From Lactuca virosa (taxonomy: Eukaryota > Streptophyta > Magnoliopsida > Asterales > Asteraceae), in assembly GCA_928212115.1 (NCBI GenBank), contig CAKMRJ010003334.1, positions 37,827,335-37,891,334 of the forward strand: 64,000 bases of DNA, in the 5' to 3' direction. The notes below the pieces were generated by a model, which did no database searches, was not told where the DNA came from, and saw nothing but the letters and a program-made list of their open reading frames with translations. A program made the position numbers and the translations under genes. Positions 1 to 12,110 of the stretch are shown piece after piece; position 1 is the first letter of the stretch; every line of letters starts with the position of its first letter.

Positions 1-951
1 TTAGGAAGGAGAACTGGAAGCAGGAGGATCAGGGGCGAGATCGACAGGTTTCTCGGTGATAGTGGGGGGTTGTTGACCCGGTGTGGTCGGGTTTGGGTTC
101 CAGTTTCTAAAGGGATCAGGCAGATAGTGTTGGAGGAGGCTCATAAGTCTCGCTTTTCTATACACCTGGGAGCCACCAAGATGTATCGGGATTTGATATT
201 AAGTTACTGGTGGCCGTGTATGAAGAGGGAGATAGCTTGGTATTTTAAGAGATGCTTGACCTGCAGGATGGTCAAGGTCGAGCATGAGAGGCCACATGGC
301 AAGCTGCAACCTTTGGAGGTTCCCATGTGGAAGTGGGAATAGATCACCATGGATTTTATCACCAAGTTGTTGAAGACTGCCAAGCGTTTTGATGTTGTAT
401 GGGTCACCGTGGATCGATTAACCAAGGGTGCCCACTTTTTGGCCATCTGGGAGAGCTCTTCGGCCGAAAAGTTGGCTGATGGGTATGTTCGGGAGATTGA
501 TGTTCGTCATGGGGTTCCGGTCTCTATTGTTTTAGACTGAGATTTCGGTTCACCTCCGATTATGGTAGAAGTTCCACGAGGAACTAGGCACGATGCTACA
601 TTTCAACACTGCTTATCATCCGCAGACCGACGGTCAGAGTGAGTGGACCATTCAGACACCTGACGATATGTTGCAGGCCTGTGTTATAGATTTTGGTGGT
701 AGTTAGGATTCCTACCTACCTCTTGCAGAGTTCTCCTACAACAATACCTATCACTCCAGCATTGGTGCCCTGCCTTTTGAGGTCCTATATGGTCAGATGT
801 GTCGTACCCCAGTTTGTTGGGGGAGGTTGGCCACAGAGTCATAGGAAGGATAGAGGTAATCCTTCAGACCACGGAGCTTATTCATCAGATCATGCAGAGA
901 TTGCAGACAACTTAAAGTCAGCATAAGAGTTATGCCGACCGGCGCCGATCA
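1..951 (+). pseudogene. Ty3/gypsy pol fragment (element E, left part): integrase, decayed
   Basis: This is the C-terminal half of a gypsy polyprotein on the plus strand. The first part (about 70-342) is an integrase zinc-binding region: an H-x6-H pair and a later CLTC pair are visible in its translation. The integrase core follows from 349, starting MDFITKLLKTAKRFDVVW with VDRLTKGAHFLA. The frame is broken by stops and shifts (in-frame TGA at 538, then several changes of frame), so no functional protein is made. The reading continues up to the codons for ADRRRS and is cut by element D. It resumes after 23673 with SEF-stop-VDDMVLLKVSPWKG, which proves that the two pieces were once contiguous. 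Confidence 0.85.
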
Positions 952-2865
952 TGTAACATCCATAAAGTTCATGAAAAAATTAAACTTTTAAAACCAATCC
1001 ACAAACCATCATTGTTTACAAATTAGTTTTCAAAACATGTTTAATATCAGAGTTTTCCCAAAATCAAATATCAAAACACGAGGATGTGCATGATCACGCC
1101 TTCGCCTTCTCGCGATTATCTGAGGTACCTGAAACATAACCCAAAACTGTAAGCCCAAAGCTTAGTGAGTTCCCCTAAAGTACCAACACACAAACAAATA
1201 ACACATATACAATAACAGCATGCAATGGGTCCACAGCTAAAAGACTAGATTACCCCTGAGTCCACATCATAAGCCTGGCTTGCCCTCGGGGCCCACAACT
1301 TATGTCTGGCTTGCTCCCTGACTAGATCACTCCTCGGACTGACTACCACCAAGCCCTCAGTACAAGTCTGGCATGCCTTACCCGACCCTCAGCTCGTATC
1401 TGGAATGCTCATAAGCCCTCAGTATGAGTCTGGCTTGCCCTACCCGGCCCTCAGCTCATGTCTGGATTGCTCCAGGGTTTGTTGGCTACCGCACAGAGCA
1501 GTACAACCTCAACCCAACCCACACAATATGTCGACATATAACATATACTAACATATACAGATAATCATACTGACAGTATCATAGGTAGTCCTACCGATCT
1601 ACCAGACTAGCATAACAAAACTAGCATGCATATCTATTGCATACTCAGAATATCAATGAATATCAGGTTATCAAACCAATGGGCCGGCCTTGGTACCTTC
1701 GACCCGTAAATATAGTGAGGAAAACTCACCACGCAAACTGAACATAACTGATGAGGCTCGACTCCGAATCTCAGCTCTCTAACCGATACCTATTTCCACA
1801 AAGTGACCAATTCCATCAAAATCCCAAAATATCCAAAATGCCCTCAAGTTCAAACTTGGTCAAACTTGGTCAAATTCAATGTCAAAGTCAAATGGTCAAA
1901 CCTACTAAATCAACCGAGTCAACTCAACAAGGCTGACCCGTGCGAGTACGTGGGGCGTACTCTGGAGGTACGCTTAGCGTACTCCAATCCTCGCAGAAGA
2001 CCACCATCGGGTGGTTGACCGAATACATGGGGCATACCCTCGTAACCCTCATACTCTATTTAGTGCTTAATGGCTTAAGCACTTAAGCCCATACTTTAGA
2101 TCTACGGTCCAAATGCACCATAGAGTCATAAAGTTTCCAACTTCATGACTTTACAAGTCCACAAAGTGCTTAACACAAGGTCTTAATCCATTAATACCTT
2201 CTACAAGATGCATGAAACAATTTTAGCAATTGGGACCTCATTTTTATGGCTAAGGACCCTTCCTATAGTCTGAAAGGACAGATCAAAATGACAAGAACAA
2301 ACCATGCACAAGATGGGACCTTTGGGACAAAAAAATCAACATAAAATACCCAAAAAATAGGATCTAACAACCAAGACATCAATGCATGGACTTTATACCT
2401 TTTGGAGCTTCAAGAAGGAAAAGATCTCAGATCCACAAGCTTGCTTCCACTTCAAGGCTCCTTAATGCAATTTCTTCCTCCTTCCACACACCAAGAACAC
2501 ACTCTTGAGCTCAAGACACACACTAAGAGGGCTAGGGTTTGCGAAAACATCTCAAAGGATGTGGAGGCTTAAAAAGGTGAGGAGAAATGTGACATAAAGT
2601 TGCTTAAATACCACCAAAACCCTAAAAATTAGGGTTTCCTCCTGAAGCTAGTACGCCCCGCGTACAAAAGTGTACGCCCAATATACTAGGTCGCGCCCTA
2701 GTACACTCAACATACACACATGTATGCATGGCGTACTCCTCCTGCCATATTTACGAAATTGACACTAGGGATTCAAAGCATAACTTCTTGGACTTAGAGA
2801 CCAAAATGACATGAAATAGAATTATAGGGATGAATTTAGAAGTACGTGAACATCGGGATGTTACA
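952..2865 (-). repeat. 3' LTR of gypsy element D
   Basis: Begins TGTAACATCC and ends GGATGTTACA, a perfect terminal inversion, and matches the LTR at 21815-23668. Read on the minus strand it has palindromic GTACGC/GCGTAC motifs (about 2650-2690), an inverted telo-box pair (aaaccctaa 2617-2625, ttagggttt 2629-2637) and a TATA-like tatttaag at 2603-2610. A GT donor-like site lies at 2398-2397 and a TTTCAG acceptor-like site ends at 1129. Degenerate tandem repeats of the 'gcccTCAGtac..tctgg' type fill 1250-1460. Confidence 0.85.
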
Positions 2866-2866
2866 A

Positions 2867-2877
2867 TTCTCCCCAAC
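2867..2877 (-). other. Polypurine tract of element D
   Basis: On the minus strand, ttggggagaa directly precedes the 3' LTR, the expected place for the plus-strand primer. Elements E (24141-24150) and G (about 61459-61470) have matching purine tracts. Confidence 0.7.
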
Positions 2878-2882
2878 TTGAA

Positions 2883-5361
2883 CTAGACTTCGTCCTCGAA
2901 GTCTTCTACGGTGAACAACTCAGGATAATGCTCCCGCATCTCAGCCGCCGGCTCCCAGGTCCACTCGGAGCCCCTCCGGTGCTGCCACTGTACCTTTACC
3001 AAAGGTATTTCCTTGTTGCGCAAAACTTTTATCTTCCTTTCCAGAATAGCCACCAGCTTCTCAACATAGTTCAAACGCTCATCGACCTGAATATCATCCA
3101 AGGAAACCACTACATCCTCATCCAATACGCACTTTCGTAGCTGCGAAACATGGAAAGTGCTGTGAATCTGACTGAACTCCTCAGGAAGATCCAATCTGTA
3201 AGAAATCTTGCCAACCCTGGAAATCACCGGAAAAGGCCCAATATACTGGGGACCTAACTTCCCCCTCTTCCTGAAGCGTATCACACCTTTCCAAGGTGAG
3301 ACCTTTATCGCCGACCTGAAACTCCAACTCGGATCGGCGTCGGTCGGCATCACTCTTCTGCGGACTCTGAGTGGTCTGCAGTCTCTTCCTGATCTGCTGA
3401 ATCAGCTCTGTGGTCTGAAGGACCACTTAGGTCCTTCCCATAACCCTGTGAAAAACCTCGCCCCAACAAACCGGGGTACGACATCTCCGCCCATACAAGA
3501 GCTCGAAAGGAGGAGCACCAATGTTGGAATGATAACTGTTGTTGTAGGAAAACTCTGCAACAGGAAGGTAGGAGTCCCAACACAGGTCCGTAACATATGC
3601 TCAAGGGTCTGTATCGTCCGCTCACTCTGGCCATCAGTCTGCGGATGATAAGCAGTGCTGAAGTGCAACCTCGTGCCCAATTCCTCATTGAACTTCTGCC
3701 ATAAACGGGAGGTGAACCAAACATCACGGTCTAAAACAATGGAGACCGGAACCCCTTGGTGAGGAATGATCTCTCGAACATACACATCGACTAAATTCTC
3801 GGCCGAAAAAACTCTCCTGAATCGCCAGAAAGTGGGCACTCTTGGTCAATCGATCCACGATGACCCATATAGCATAAAAACCCTTTGCCGTCTTCGACAA
3901 CTTGGTGATAAAATCCATCAATATCTACTCCCATTTCCACATGGGAACCTACAGAGGCTGCAGCTTGCCATGCGGCCTCTGATGCTCAACCTTGACCATC
4001 CTGCAGGTCAAGCATCTCTCGACATACCAGGCTATCTCCCTCTTCATACATGGCCACAAATAGCTAAATCTCAAATCCCGATACATTTTGGTGGCCCCCA
4101 GATGAATAAAAAATGATACTTATGAGCCTCCTCCAATACAACCTGCCTGATCCCACCAGAAACTGGAACCCAGACCCGACCACACCGGGTCAATAGCCCA
4201 CGACTATCCGTGACGAATCTGTCAATCTCACACTTGATCCTCTCCTGCTTCCAGTTCTCTTTACGAACTCCCTCGGCCTGAGTCTCCCTCATCAACCCCA
4301 AAATCATAGAATCAACAGATATCATCATACATGTCACCTTATCTGAAGAATCGTCCAACTTACGGCTCAAAGCATCCTCCACTACCTTCGCTTTACCCGG
4401 ATGGTAAAGGATCTCACAGTCATAATCCTTGACTATGTCCAACCACCTGCGCTGTCTCATGTTCAGGTTCTGTTGATCCATAATATGCCTCGGACTCTTG
4501 TGATCCGTGTAGATAGTATAAAGGACCCCATAAAGATAGTGCCTCCAAATATTGAGGGCAAAAACCACTGCCCCCAACTCCATATCATGAGTGGGATATC
4601 GCGTCTCGTGCGGCTTCAACTGCCGCAAAGCATAAGCAATCACCCGTCCTCTCTGCATGAGGACCGCCCTAACCCAGTGATGGAAGCATCACATAATACC
4701 ATGAAATCCTCAACTCCCTCCGGGAGGGTCAATACCGGGGCCTCACATAACCTCTGTCGAAAGGTCTCAAATGTCGATTGCTGCTTAGGGCCCAATCGGA
4801 AATCCACCTCCTTCCTCGTCAGACGAGTGAGGGGTAATACAATCTTGGAGAAATCCTGAATGAATCTTCGATAGTATCCAGCCAAACCCAAGAAACTCCT
4901 GATATCCAAGGGAGATTTCGGAGCCTCCCACTGTATCACGACCTCGATCTTGTCCGGATCGACCAAAATCTCATCCTGGTTAACGAGTTGCCCTAAGAAC
5001 TGGACCTCTCGTAATTAAAACTCGCACTTCGAGAACTTCGCATAAAGCCGTTCCCGCCTCAAAACCCCCAGGAGCTCTCGAAGATGCTCCTCATGTTGTT
5101 CCCTGGACTTGGAATACACCAAGATATCATCAATAAACATGATGAGGAATGATCGAGCATCGGCTTGCATACCCGGTTCATCAAATCCATAAACACCGTA
5201 GGCGCATTGGTGAGTCCAAATGGCATCACCAAGAACTCGTAATGCCTATTACGAGTCAGGAACGTGGTCTTATCGACGCCCCCCTCTCTCACTCTGACCT
5301 GATGATACCTAGACCTCAGATCTATCTTGGAGAACCAAGATGCACCCTGCAGCTGATCAAA
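2883..5361 (-). pseudogene. Element D pol: RT core, RNase H, integrase and chromodomain-like tail, decayed
   Basis: Reading right to left, an RT block starts FDQLQGASWFSKIDLRSRYHQ at 5361. PFGLTNAPTVF and, in a shifted frame, the FIDDILV active-site region follow. RNase H lies around 4966-4300, with TDHKS and LNMRQRRWLD. The zinc-binding region and integrase core follow (MDFITKLSKTAKGF near 3921, AYHPQTDGQSERT near 3640). The tail, with VSPWKGVIRFRKRGKLGPQY and an EWTWEP motif, ends at a stop at 2883. At least five frameshifts or stops break the frame, including one inside the integrase. The N-terminal RT residues up to LNKLT are missing here and are found at 15655-16071, ten kilobases away. 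Confidence 0.85.
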
Positions 5362-5415
5362 CCCCTGCAACTGCAACGGCTGTAGCAACAGCCGTCTTAG
5401 AAATGATTGCATATC
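5362..5415 (-). pseudogene. Short gag remnant of element D joined to RT
   Basis: About 54 bases directly upstream (minus strand) of the RT block match the alanine-rich gag segment at 19700-19754, including the shared atgattgcatat next to the copia LTR. Gag thus runs directly into RT, so protease and the RT N-terminus were deleted from this copy. Confidence 0.65.
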
Positions 5416-5602
5416 TTGTTGGATTAGGTGTCTAAGCCCATAACTATAATTGGTATGTACATGATCTGATAGTAGCATGGTCTTTTTGGGTTGCCTTCAC
5501 CATAGCAACTTGACAGGATGACTTTTGAGATTAATCAATGATTTATTAATATATTATAAGAATAATATATTAATTAGAAATCATATTATTTAATTGGTAT
5601 TT
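5416..5602 (+). repeat. Copia 5' LTR, first part
   Basis: Nearly identical to the start of the LTR at 19755. Interrupted by LTR C2; the last five bases (tattt) are the left target duplication and are repeated at 7658-7662, where the LTR resumes and runs to 7822. Confidence 0.8.
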
Positions 5603-7657
5603 TATAATGCCCCGTTCCCGGTACGTATTTTATTATAAGTTTTTGCATATTTACACAGGGACTCGACGAGTTGGAGGCCCAACTCGTCGAGTAGATGCGA
5701 ATGTTGGACGCAGGTGGAAGAGTCTACTCGCCGAGTCGGAAGCCCCGACTAGACGAGTAGACTTGTCTGGATGAAACCCTAAATTGAGGGTTTGCACCCT
5801 ATTTAAACAACTTATAGGGTCTCCACCCCAGCCTCCATCACCCTCAGACTCTCTTCACGAAACCCTAATCGAATATTGAGTGTTCTTGAGCCGTTTGTGC
5901 CATTTGTGTGTTTTTGAAGCTTGAGAAGAAGGATGGGGCTTGGGAGATCAAGAGAAAGCAAGTAGATCCAGAGGTTTTAGCACATTTCCAAGTCAGTTGA
6001 GGTATAAAGCTGATACCTTGACTATTCATTTCTTAGATCTCCATTTAGGACTATTTTCTACCTTTTCTAAGTCTTAGTGAATCCATATTCGGGATTGTGA
6101 GTATCAATGGGGTTGTACTTCAGATCTTGAACCTTTAAGGGTTCCCATGGAATAAAGGTGCCAACTTTATGGACATGGGAGTCCCATGCACCATGTAGAC
6201 TTCATTTTGGGTCCTTATGAGCTAGTTAACCCATGCATGCACATAAATTTTGTAACTTTACGTGCTATATCGATCCTAGGAGATCAGATCTATGTTCTGG
6301 ATGCATTAAGCCCGACTGAAATCGACTTGGTAGACTTAGACTTTGGGGGACTCGGTGAGTCCGGTCATGGTTCCCCAACCTTTTCTATTTCTGATTGGTC
6401 TGGTTGAGTCTAGAAGAGAACTCAACAAGATGGACGTGAATATGGACTTGAAGATCAAAGAACTCAACGAGTTCCAGGATGAACTCGGCGAGTTCAAGGA
6501 AATGTCCCAACTTGTATGAAGAAGAACTCGACGAGTTCAAGGAAGAACTCGGCGAGTCAAGGGATAAACACTTCAACTTGTATGAAGAAGGACTAGACGA
6601 GTTCATAGACGAGCTCGGCGAGTCAAGAGCAACAAGGTCCAGATTCTGTATGAAGGAGAACTCGACGAGTTCTTGAAAGACTCGACGAGTAGGATCGAAG
6701 TTCCAGTATTTTGTGGATTATGGAACTCGACGAGTTGGTGGACCAACTCGGCGAGTTGGGTCAACAAAAGTTGACTTTGACCAGGGTATTGACCTTGACT
6801 TTTACTTTGACCTGAGTGGACCCTTGAAAGGGTTAAGAGTATGAAATGGTAGTTAAGGAAGGTTGTTATGTGTAGGAGTTTGAGAGGAGTTGATTCCAGC
6901 ATCGAGGATAGTTCAGACACTTCACGACATTTAGGTGAGTTACCTTCCAATAGAAGTGGGTCTACGGCCACAATGACGGGCCACTAGTAGGGATTGTTTG
7001 TCAGGTAGTTGTCTTCGTGATAATTACATGGGTTTGCCACTATCTGATATGTTTTATATGCTAGTATGATATGATGTTAGGTGATAGTGGTAGTAGTGGG
7101 AATAGTCCCCATGTTACGGTTGTAAGGACTGAGGGGGTAGGTCGGGCACCCCGGTATACCTGATAGTATGATTATGTTATGTCATTATGTGGTAGTAGTA
7201 GGGGTGAAATAGTCCCCGTAACCGGTTGAGATAAACCGAAGGGGTAGGTCGGACACCCCGGTATGTCTGACACAGGTAGGTTAGGCACCCCGGTATGCCT
7301 AGCAGGGTAGGTCGGGCACCCAAATATGTTTGGAAGTATGTTTATAGTATGGTATGTGGTATGATCGGGGAACTCACTAAGCTTTGTGCTTATAGTTTCA
7401 GTTTTGTTTTCAAGTACCTCTTCTTCGAAGGGGAAGGAGTCGGCACGGTAGCAACGCATCACACACACACAAAAAATTTCCGCATTATGAGATTCATGGT
7501 ATTGTACTTTGACATTTTTACCATTTTATGATATGGTTTGAGACATGTGACTATGGTTTTATGAAATGATATGATTCGATGATGTTTTTCAGTGAACAAT
7601 TTTATAAGTTACTTCATTAAAAACAAAATTTTTGGTCATGATCTTTGGGATGTTACA
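5603..7657 (+). mobile_element. Solo LTR, gypsy family C (copy C2), with target duplication
   Basis: Flanked by TATTT at 5598-5602 and 7658-7662. It ends GGGATGTTACA; its left end (tataatgcccc) is a decayed TGTAGCACC-type terminus that aligns with copy C1. In the sense direction (plus) it has ACTCGACGAGT-like palindromes at about 5660-5760, a telo-box pair at 5774-5782 and 5786-5793, a TATA-like tatttaaac at 5800-5808 and a donor-like AG|GTATAAAG at 6002. More palindromes lie at 6340-6770, a tandem array of ggtaggtcgggcaccccggt at about 7135-7325, and the conserved aactcactaagc block at 7371. Confidence 0.85.
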
Positions 7658-7822
7658 TATTTAATCAGAAATTAAATTCGCATTAATTTTAGGATTAAAG
7701 GAACTGGTTAAAAGTAAGGGGACTGGTTATGCAAATCATTGATAGTTGCAAACTGGGTTGTTGGACTACCTTGGAACGGGTTGGATGAAATCTATAGGAG
7801 GCTCTATAGAAATCGTCCAAGG

Positions 7823-10228
7823 TGTGACATCCCTATTTTCACGGCCAGAAAAGACCGATTTTGTTTATGCTTTATAAAAATCAGAGTACCTCTTTTAATA
7901 AAAAAAATGTTGCGGAATTCGTTCCCATAAAAACATGATAAATACGTTATCAAAGCATTTCCGAAGAAATGTATTTTTATTCATTTTTAAAACATTTGGG
8001 ATGTCATCGTCAAAACAAAAACATAAGCAAAAACAGAACTTACATTCATTTACACTAGTGATCTACATCTCTTTTAAATCTCTCAGTGTAAAGTAGCTTC
8101 ATATCGACACCTGTGATAGAAATAAGCTGGAGTGGGTCAGGTTGGGAAACCTGGTGAGTACATAGGGTTTTCAACCCACAATAATAGTATTATGTTTAAA
8201 CATCAAACAATCAACCCAATTACCCATCCCCATTATCTTCTTTACTCTTAAGGATCTACCTTAAGAATCAACTATTCCTCGTTCATTCATTCCTAAGGAT
8301 CATCCTAAGGAATCGGCACGAAGTCCATCGTCACCGGGGTTTAGGCACTAAGTCTACATAGTCGCCGGGATTTATGCAACAGGCACTAAGTCCGCATAGT
8401 CGCCATGGTTTTGGCACCAAGTCTGCATGATCGCCAAGGTTTAGGCACCAAGTCTGCATGATCGCCAGGGTTTAGAGTACACCGGGTGAACACATCGTTC
8501 ACAACACCTACAGGTTGTGAGCCTGCTAGTGTTCCACTGGACTGTCTAGAATAGTCTGTGGTTGTCATCCATACTCTGCTAGATGACGGGGCCAGCATTT
8601 GGGAACAAGGATTCTCACATCGTCCACCTATCACCCTTACCTCATGGTCTATATCACCTCTCAACTCATCATCCAACTCATATTTCATCTACTCATGTTT
8701 TACCCAACATATTATGTAGATATAAATACATATATAGTTTAAATCATATAAAACTTGTATAAAATCGTTCATCCAGCATAGATAGCAAGTATACAGATAA
8801 TATGCACACATAGCACGTAGTTTATATAAAATACTTCATATCTATGTGTAAGATGAAAGTAACTATGCACTCACCTGGTAAGGTGGTGACTCGGTACTCG
8901 GACAACACTTCGTTATCTCAAAACAATTTTCCCTTGACAAAAACCTACTATCAATACCACTAGAGTTTAGTCTAACGTTAACCGCGACTAATTAATAATC
9001 TAGCTATTATTACTATTATATACACGTTTAGACAATATTTTCCAACCACTATGTACAGACAGGGGCCAGACATAAAACACCGGAAGGCAGGACCATTTTG
9101 ACATATAACACTTCTGAAATCCAACAACCCTATGCGGCCCTTTAAACCAGATTCCCCGTACCGCGAGTGGTCAAAAAAATTATTATAACGACACTTATAT
9201 AACTCATAATAATATCCCAAATATTTATTATAAGGTCCTAATAACATTAATATATTTAAACATATGCTATACTAAAGTTAGGTTAGGCGTAGCTCACTTA
9301 CAACGAGTTTTTCTCAAAACCAGGCTTCGCTGGAGCAGCATTTCCGAGCCGAAAGGCTCTTCTTCTCGGAGCCGTCGGGAACTCCGGGGCTTCTGCCTCG
9401 TGCTAGGGAGGTTCCCTAGGCTTTTCGGGGGGTTTCGGGGCTAGAGAGAGGTTCTAGAGAGAGAGGGAAGTGATGGGAGGTGTGAGGAAGAATGGAGGCT
9501 TAACCTCTTATTTAGAGGGGGCTGGAGGGTCACTCATGTCGTGATTTTTATGATGCTCACGTCGTGAGCCAGCTTGGGCTCCAAGTCTGAGCCTGGTGCT
9601 GACACGTGGCATTGCACACAGGGTGAAAATCAGCCAATTTTCAAAAATTCATAACTTTCTCATACAAGCTCCGTATTCGACTTTCTTTATATCCACGCAT
9701 AGGTAAAAATAAGATCTACGACTTTCATTTTGACCCCGTCGGCTAATTCTCGACCGATCTTAAATTTAACAGTACGATGAGATTATACTGTTAAACGTCC
9801 ACGTAAAATTCATAACTTCTACATACGGACTCCGTTTTCGTCTGTCTTTTTATCATTGAGTTCCTATTAATGAGATCTTCAACTCTCATTTAGGTCGCAT
9901 AGTCCAAAAACCGCTCGATCTAAAATTCGAGTTTCGGGTCGTGCACTGCTATGCCAAATCTTAGAAAATTCATAACTTCCTCATACGAGGTCAGATTTGG
10001 GCGTTCTTTTTTTTGTATGTTCTCGGTTTAACATATTCTACAACTTTTGTTTAGATTTATAAGGCTAAAAATTCCTCTATCGTAAATCCACTATTTACGT
10101 CTCCCGGTGCCATGCCGGTTTTGCCGTAAAACTTCGACGGGTCATAACTTCTTCGTTATAACTCGGATTTCGGCGTTCTTTATATGTATGGAACCCTTGA
10201 GACATATTCCACAACTTGGTTAAGATTA
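7823..10228 (-). mobile_element. Family-B gypsy LTR (copy B5), 5' part lost
   Basis: Starts TGTGACATCC like copies B1-B3, so its sense strand is minus. It lacks the family GGGCGTTACA end because it breaks off near 10228 into the copia leader. On the minus strand, CCAG|GTGAGTG at 8874 and ATCACAG ending at 8111 look like a donor and acceptor, with a roughly 30-bp tandem repeat (ggcaccaagtctgcatgatc type) at about 8335-8470 between them. Palindromic ctcacgtcgtgag lies near 9550 next to an A/T-rich TATA candidate near 9510. Confidence 0.75.
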
Positions 10229-10328
10229 TTAAAAGTTTAATTTTGAAATAATAAACTCTAAAACCCTAGTATTTTAAAAGTCTAAAATACACCATTATAC
10301 TATTATAATATTATAAGATTTAATATAT

Positions 10329-10391
<63 letters not shown>

Positions 10392-11163
10392 AAGATGAGT
10401 CAGTGTTACCGTTAGTAGGCCTCATTCATGAAGCTGGTCTATAAGGGGTGTTTAAGGAAGCGACCTATAAAATGACCGTCATAGGGTATCAATTCTTACC
10501 CACCGTACTCTTGACTAGTGGAGGGTCGTTAGCCGAATGGGTAGGATAGGACATTAATTCTCTCATTAATAAGTATAATGACAAATATAAAGTAACTAAA
10601 TGTTTTATAAAATCCCAATATTAGTTAATTTAGGAAAATATGAATTTGATGCTAATCCATGAAATTTCACATTGCACCTTGTCAAGTCGTTAGTAGAGCG
10701 TGTGTGGTTAACTGGTACACTAACTTGGACTAACAAGGGTGGCAATGGGTACCTTTTAAATTATCATTGATCAATGGAGCGTGTGTGGATAACCGGCACA
10801 TTGATTAGGTGGTAAATGACATCGAGGGTACTAAGCTAATTTGCATGGTTATTCACACCTTGTTTGTGATCCTCGGTATCCCAATCACAAACTTGAAGAG
10901 CATAATCGAGATTAAACATGCCATTGAAAAGTTCATTGAATCTCAAAGAATCTAGGAATTTCATTTCATTTAAAACCTAATTATTCTCGTTTTTCGTGGT
11001 GGAATTGGTAAATTTACCTACCTTCAAATAATTTACAATTGGATTACGGCATCCCTCTTCCGAATTGTGAATTATTGTGTTAGTTTGTAGCCTTGATATT
11101 TCATTTGGATGTTATATTAAGGAATTCTTATCTAATCAAAACTTTGTCCTTCTTATTTTGCAG
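10229..11163 (+). other. Copia leader (untranslated), with (TA)n tract
   Basis: The first 170 bp match the leader at 20960-21107. A (TA)n run covers about 10322-10380. The leader ends with tcttattttgcag directly before the gag ATG at 11164, a good 3' splice-site consensus. Confidence 0.6.
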
Positions 11164-12110
11164 ATGTCTACCTCAAACAACGCTTCCGGTTCCTCCAACA
11201 ACAACTCCTTCTCGCTCTTGAACATTTGTGCGAGGGTCACATTCGATGGTTCAAATTTCAATGATTGGATCCAGAACATTCGAATGGCCTTACGTTACGA
11301 GGAAAAAGAATATGTCCTCGACAAACCGTTAAAAGAGGTTGATAAGTCCAAAGCTACTCCCGAAGAAATAGTTGAGTATGAGGCTCGCTACAAGGATGCT
11401 ACTAAGGTGTCATGTATTATGGTAGCCACCATGACTCCTGAGCTACAGCGGTTCTACGAGGACAATTGGCCTTACAAGATGTGCAAGGACTTGATGGAAA
11501 AGTACCATCAAAGAGTGTGTCAAGAGAGGTATGAAATAGTCACCTCGTTCATCACCACCAAGATGAGGGATGGAGAGTCCATCACGAGCCACCTGCAATA
11601 AATGCAAAGATATGTGGATCGTCTCTTGAAGTTGAATGTGAACTTCGATGAAGAGTTGGCTATTGACATAGTCCTACACTATTCGCCTCCTTTCTATGAT
11701 CAATTCAAGATGACTTATCATATGAGCAATGAGGAAGTCGCATTGAGCAAGCTTCAAGGCCTGCTAAGAATTGTTGAAAGTGGATTGAAAGGGAAAAGTG
11801 TCGAATCCACTCCCACTCCTACTGCTGCCCCAGTCCTGGCTATTGGACATGGAAAAAGGAAAAAGAGGAAAGCTCCCTCAAAGAACTGGAAGGGAAAGTC
11901 TCATGATGGATCTTCTTCTAGTGGGTCTAAAGCTAAAACCAGTTTTGCCCCTCCCTCATCCAATCCGAAAGAAGCAACGTGCTTCTACTGCCACGAAAAA
12001 GGGCATTAGAAGAGAAGTTGCCCGAAGTACTTTCATGACATCAAGGATGGGAAGATAAATCCCTCCTTTGCAGGTATTTATACTATTCTATCTAAAAACC
12101 TCATCACATG
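11164..12110 (+). pseudogene. Ty1/copia gag (nucleocapsid), broken
   Basis: Starts MSTSNNASGSSNNNSFSLLN, with the UBN2/Gag-type core FNDWIQNIRMALR and YHQRVCQERYEIV. A TAA at 11599 interrupts it, after which the same frame continues MQRYVDRLLKLNVNFDEELA. A basic stretch, HGKRKKRKAPSKNWKGKS, precedes a CCHC zinc knuckle, CFYCHEKGH-x-KRSC. The residue after the histidine of the knuckle is a TAG where the family usually has Trp (TGG), a G-to-A change. The chosen start follows the acceptor-like tract at the end of the leader. Confidence 0.8.

Noticed and set aside
6385..6676. Overlapping frames with repeated Ser or Glu/Asp-rich units
   Set aside because: Translation of the palindromic repeats in LTR C2, open on both strands because the motif is palindromic.
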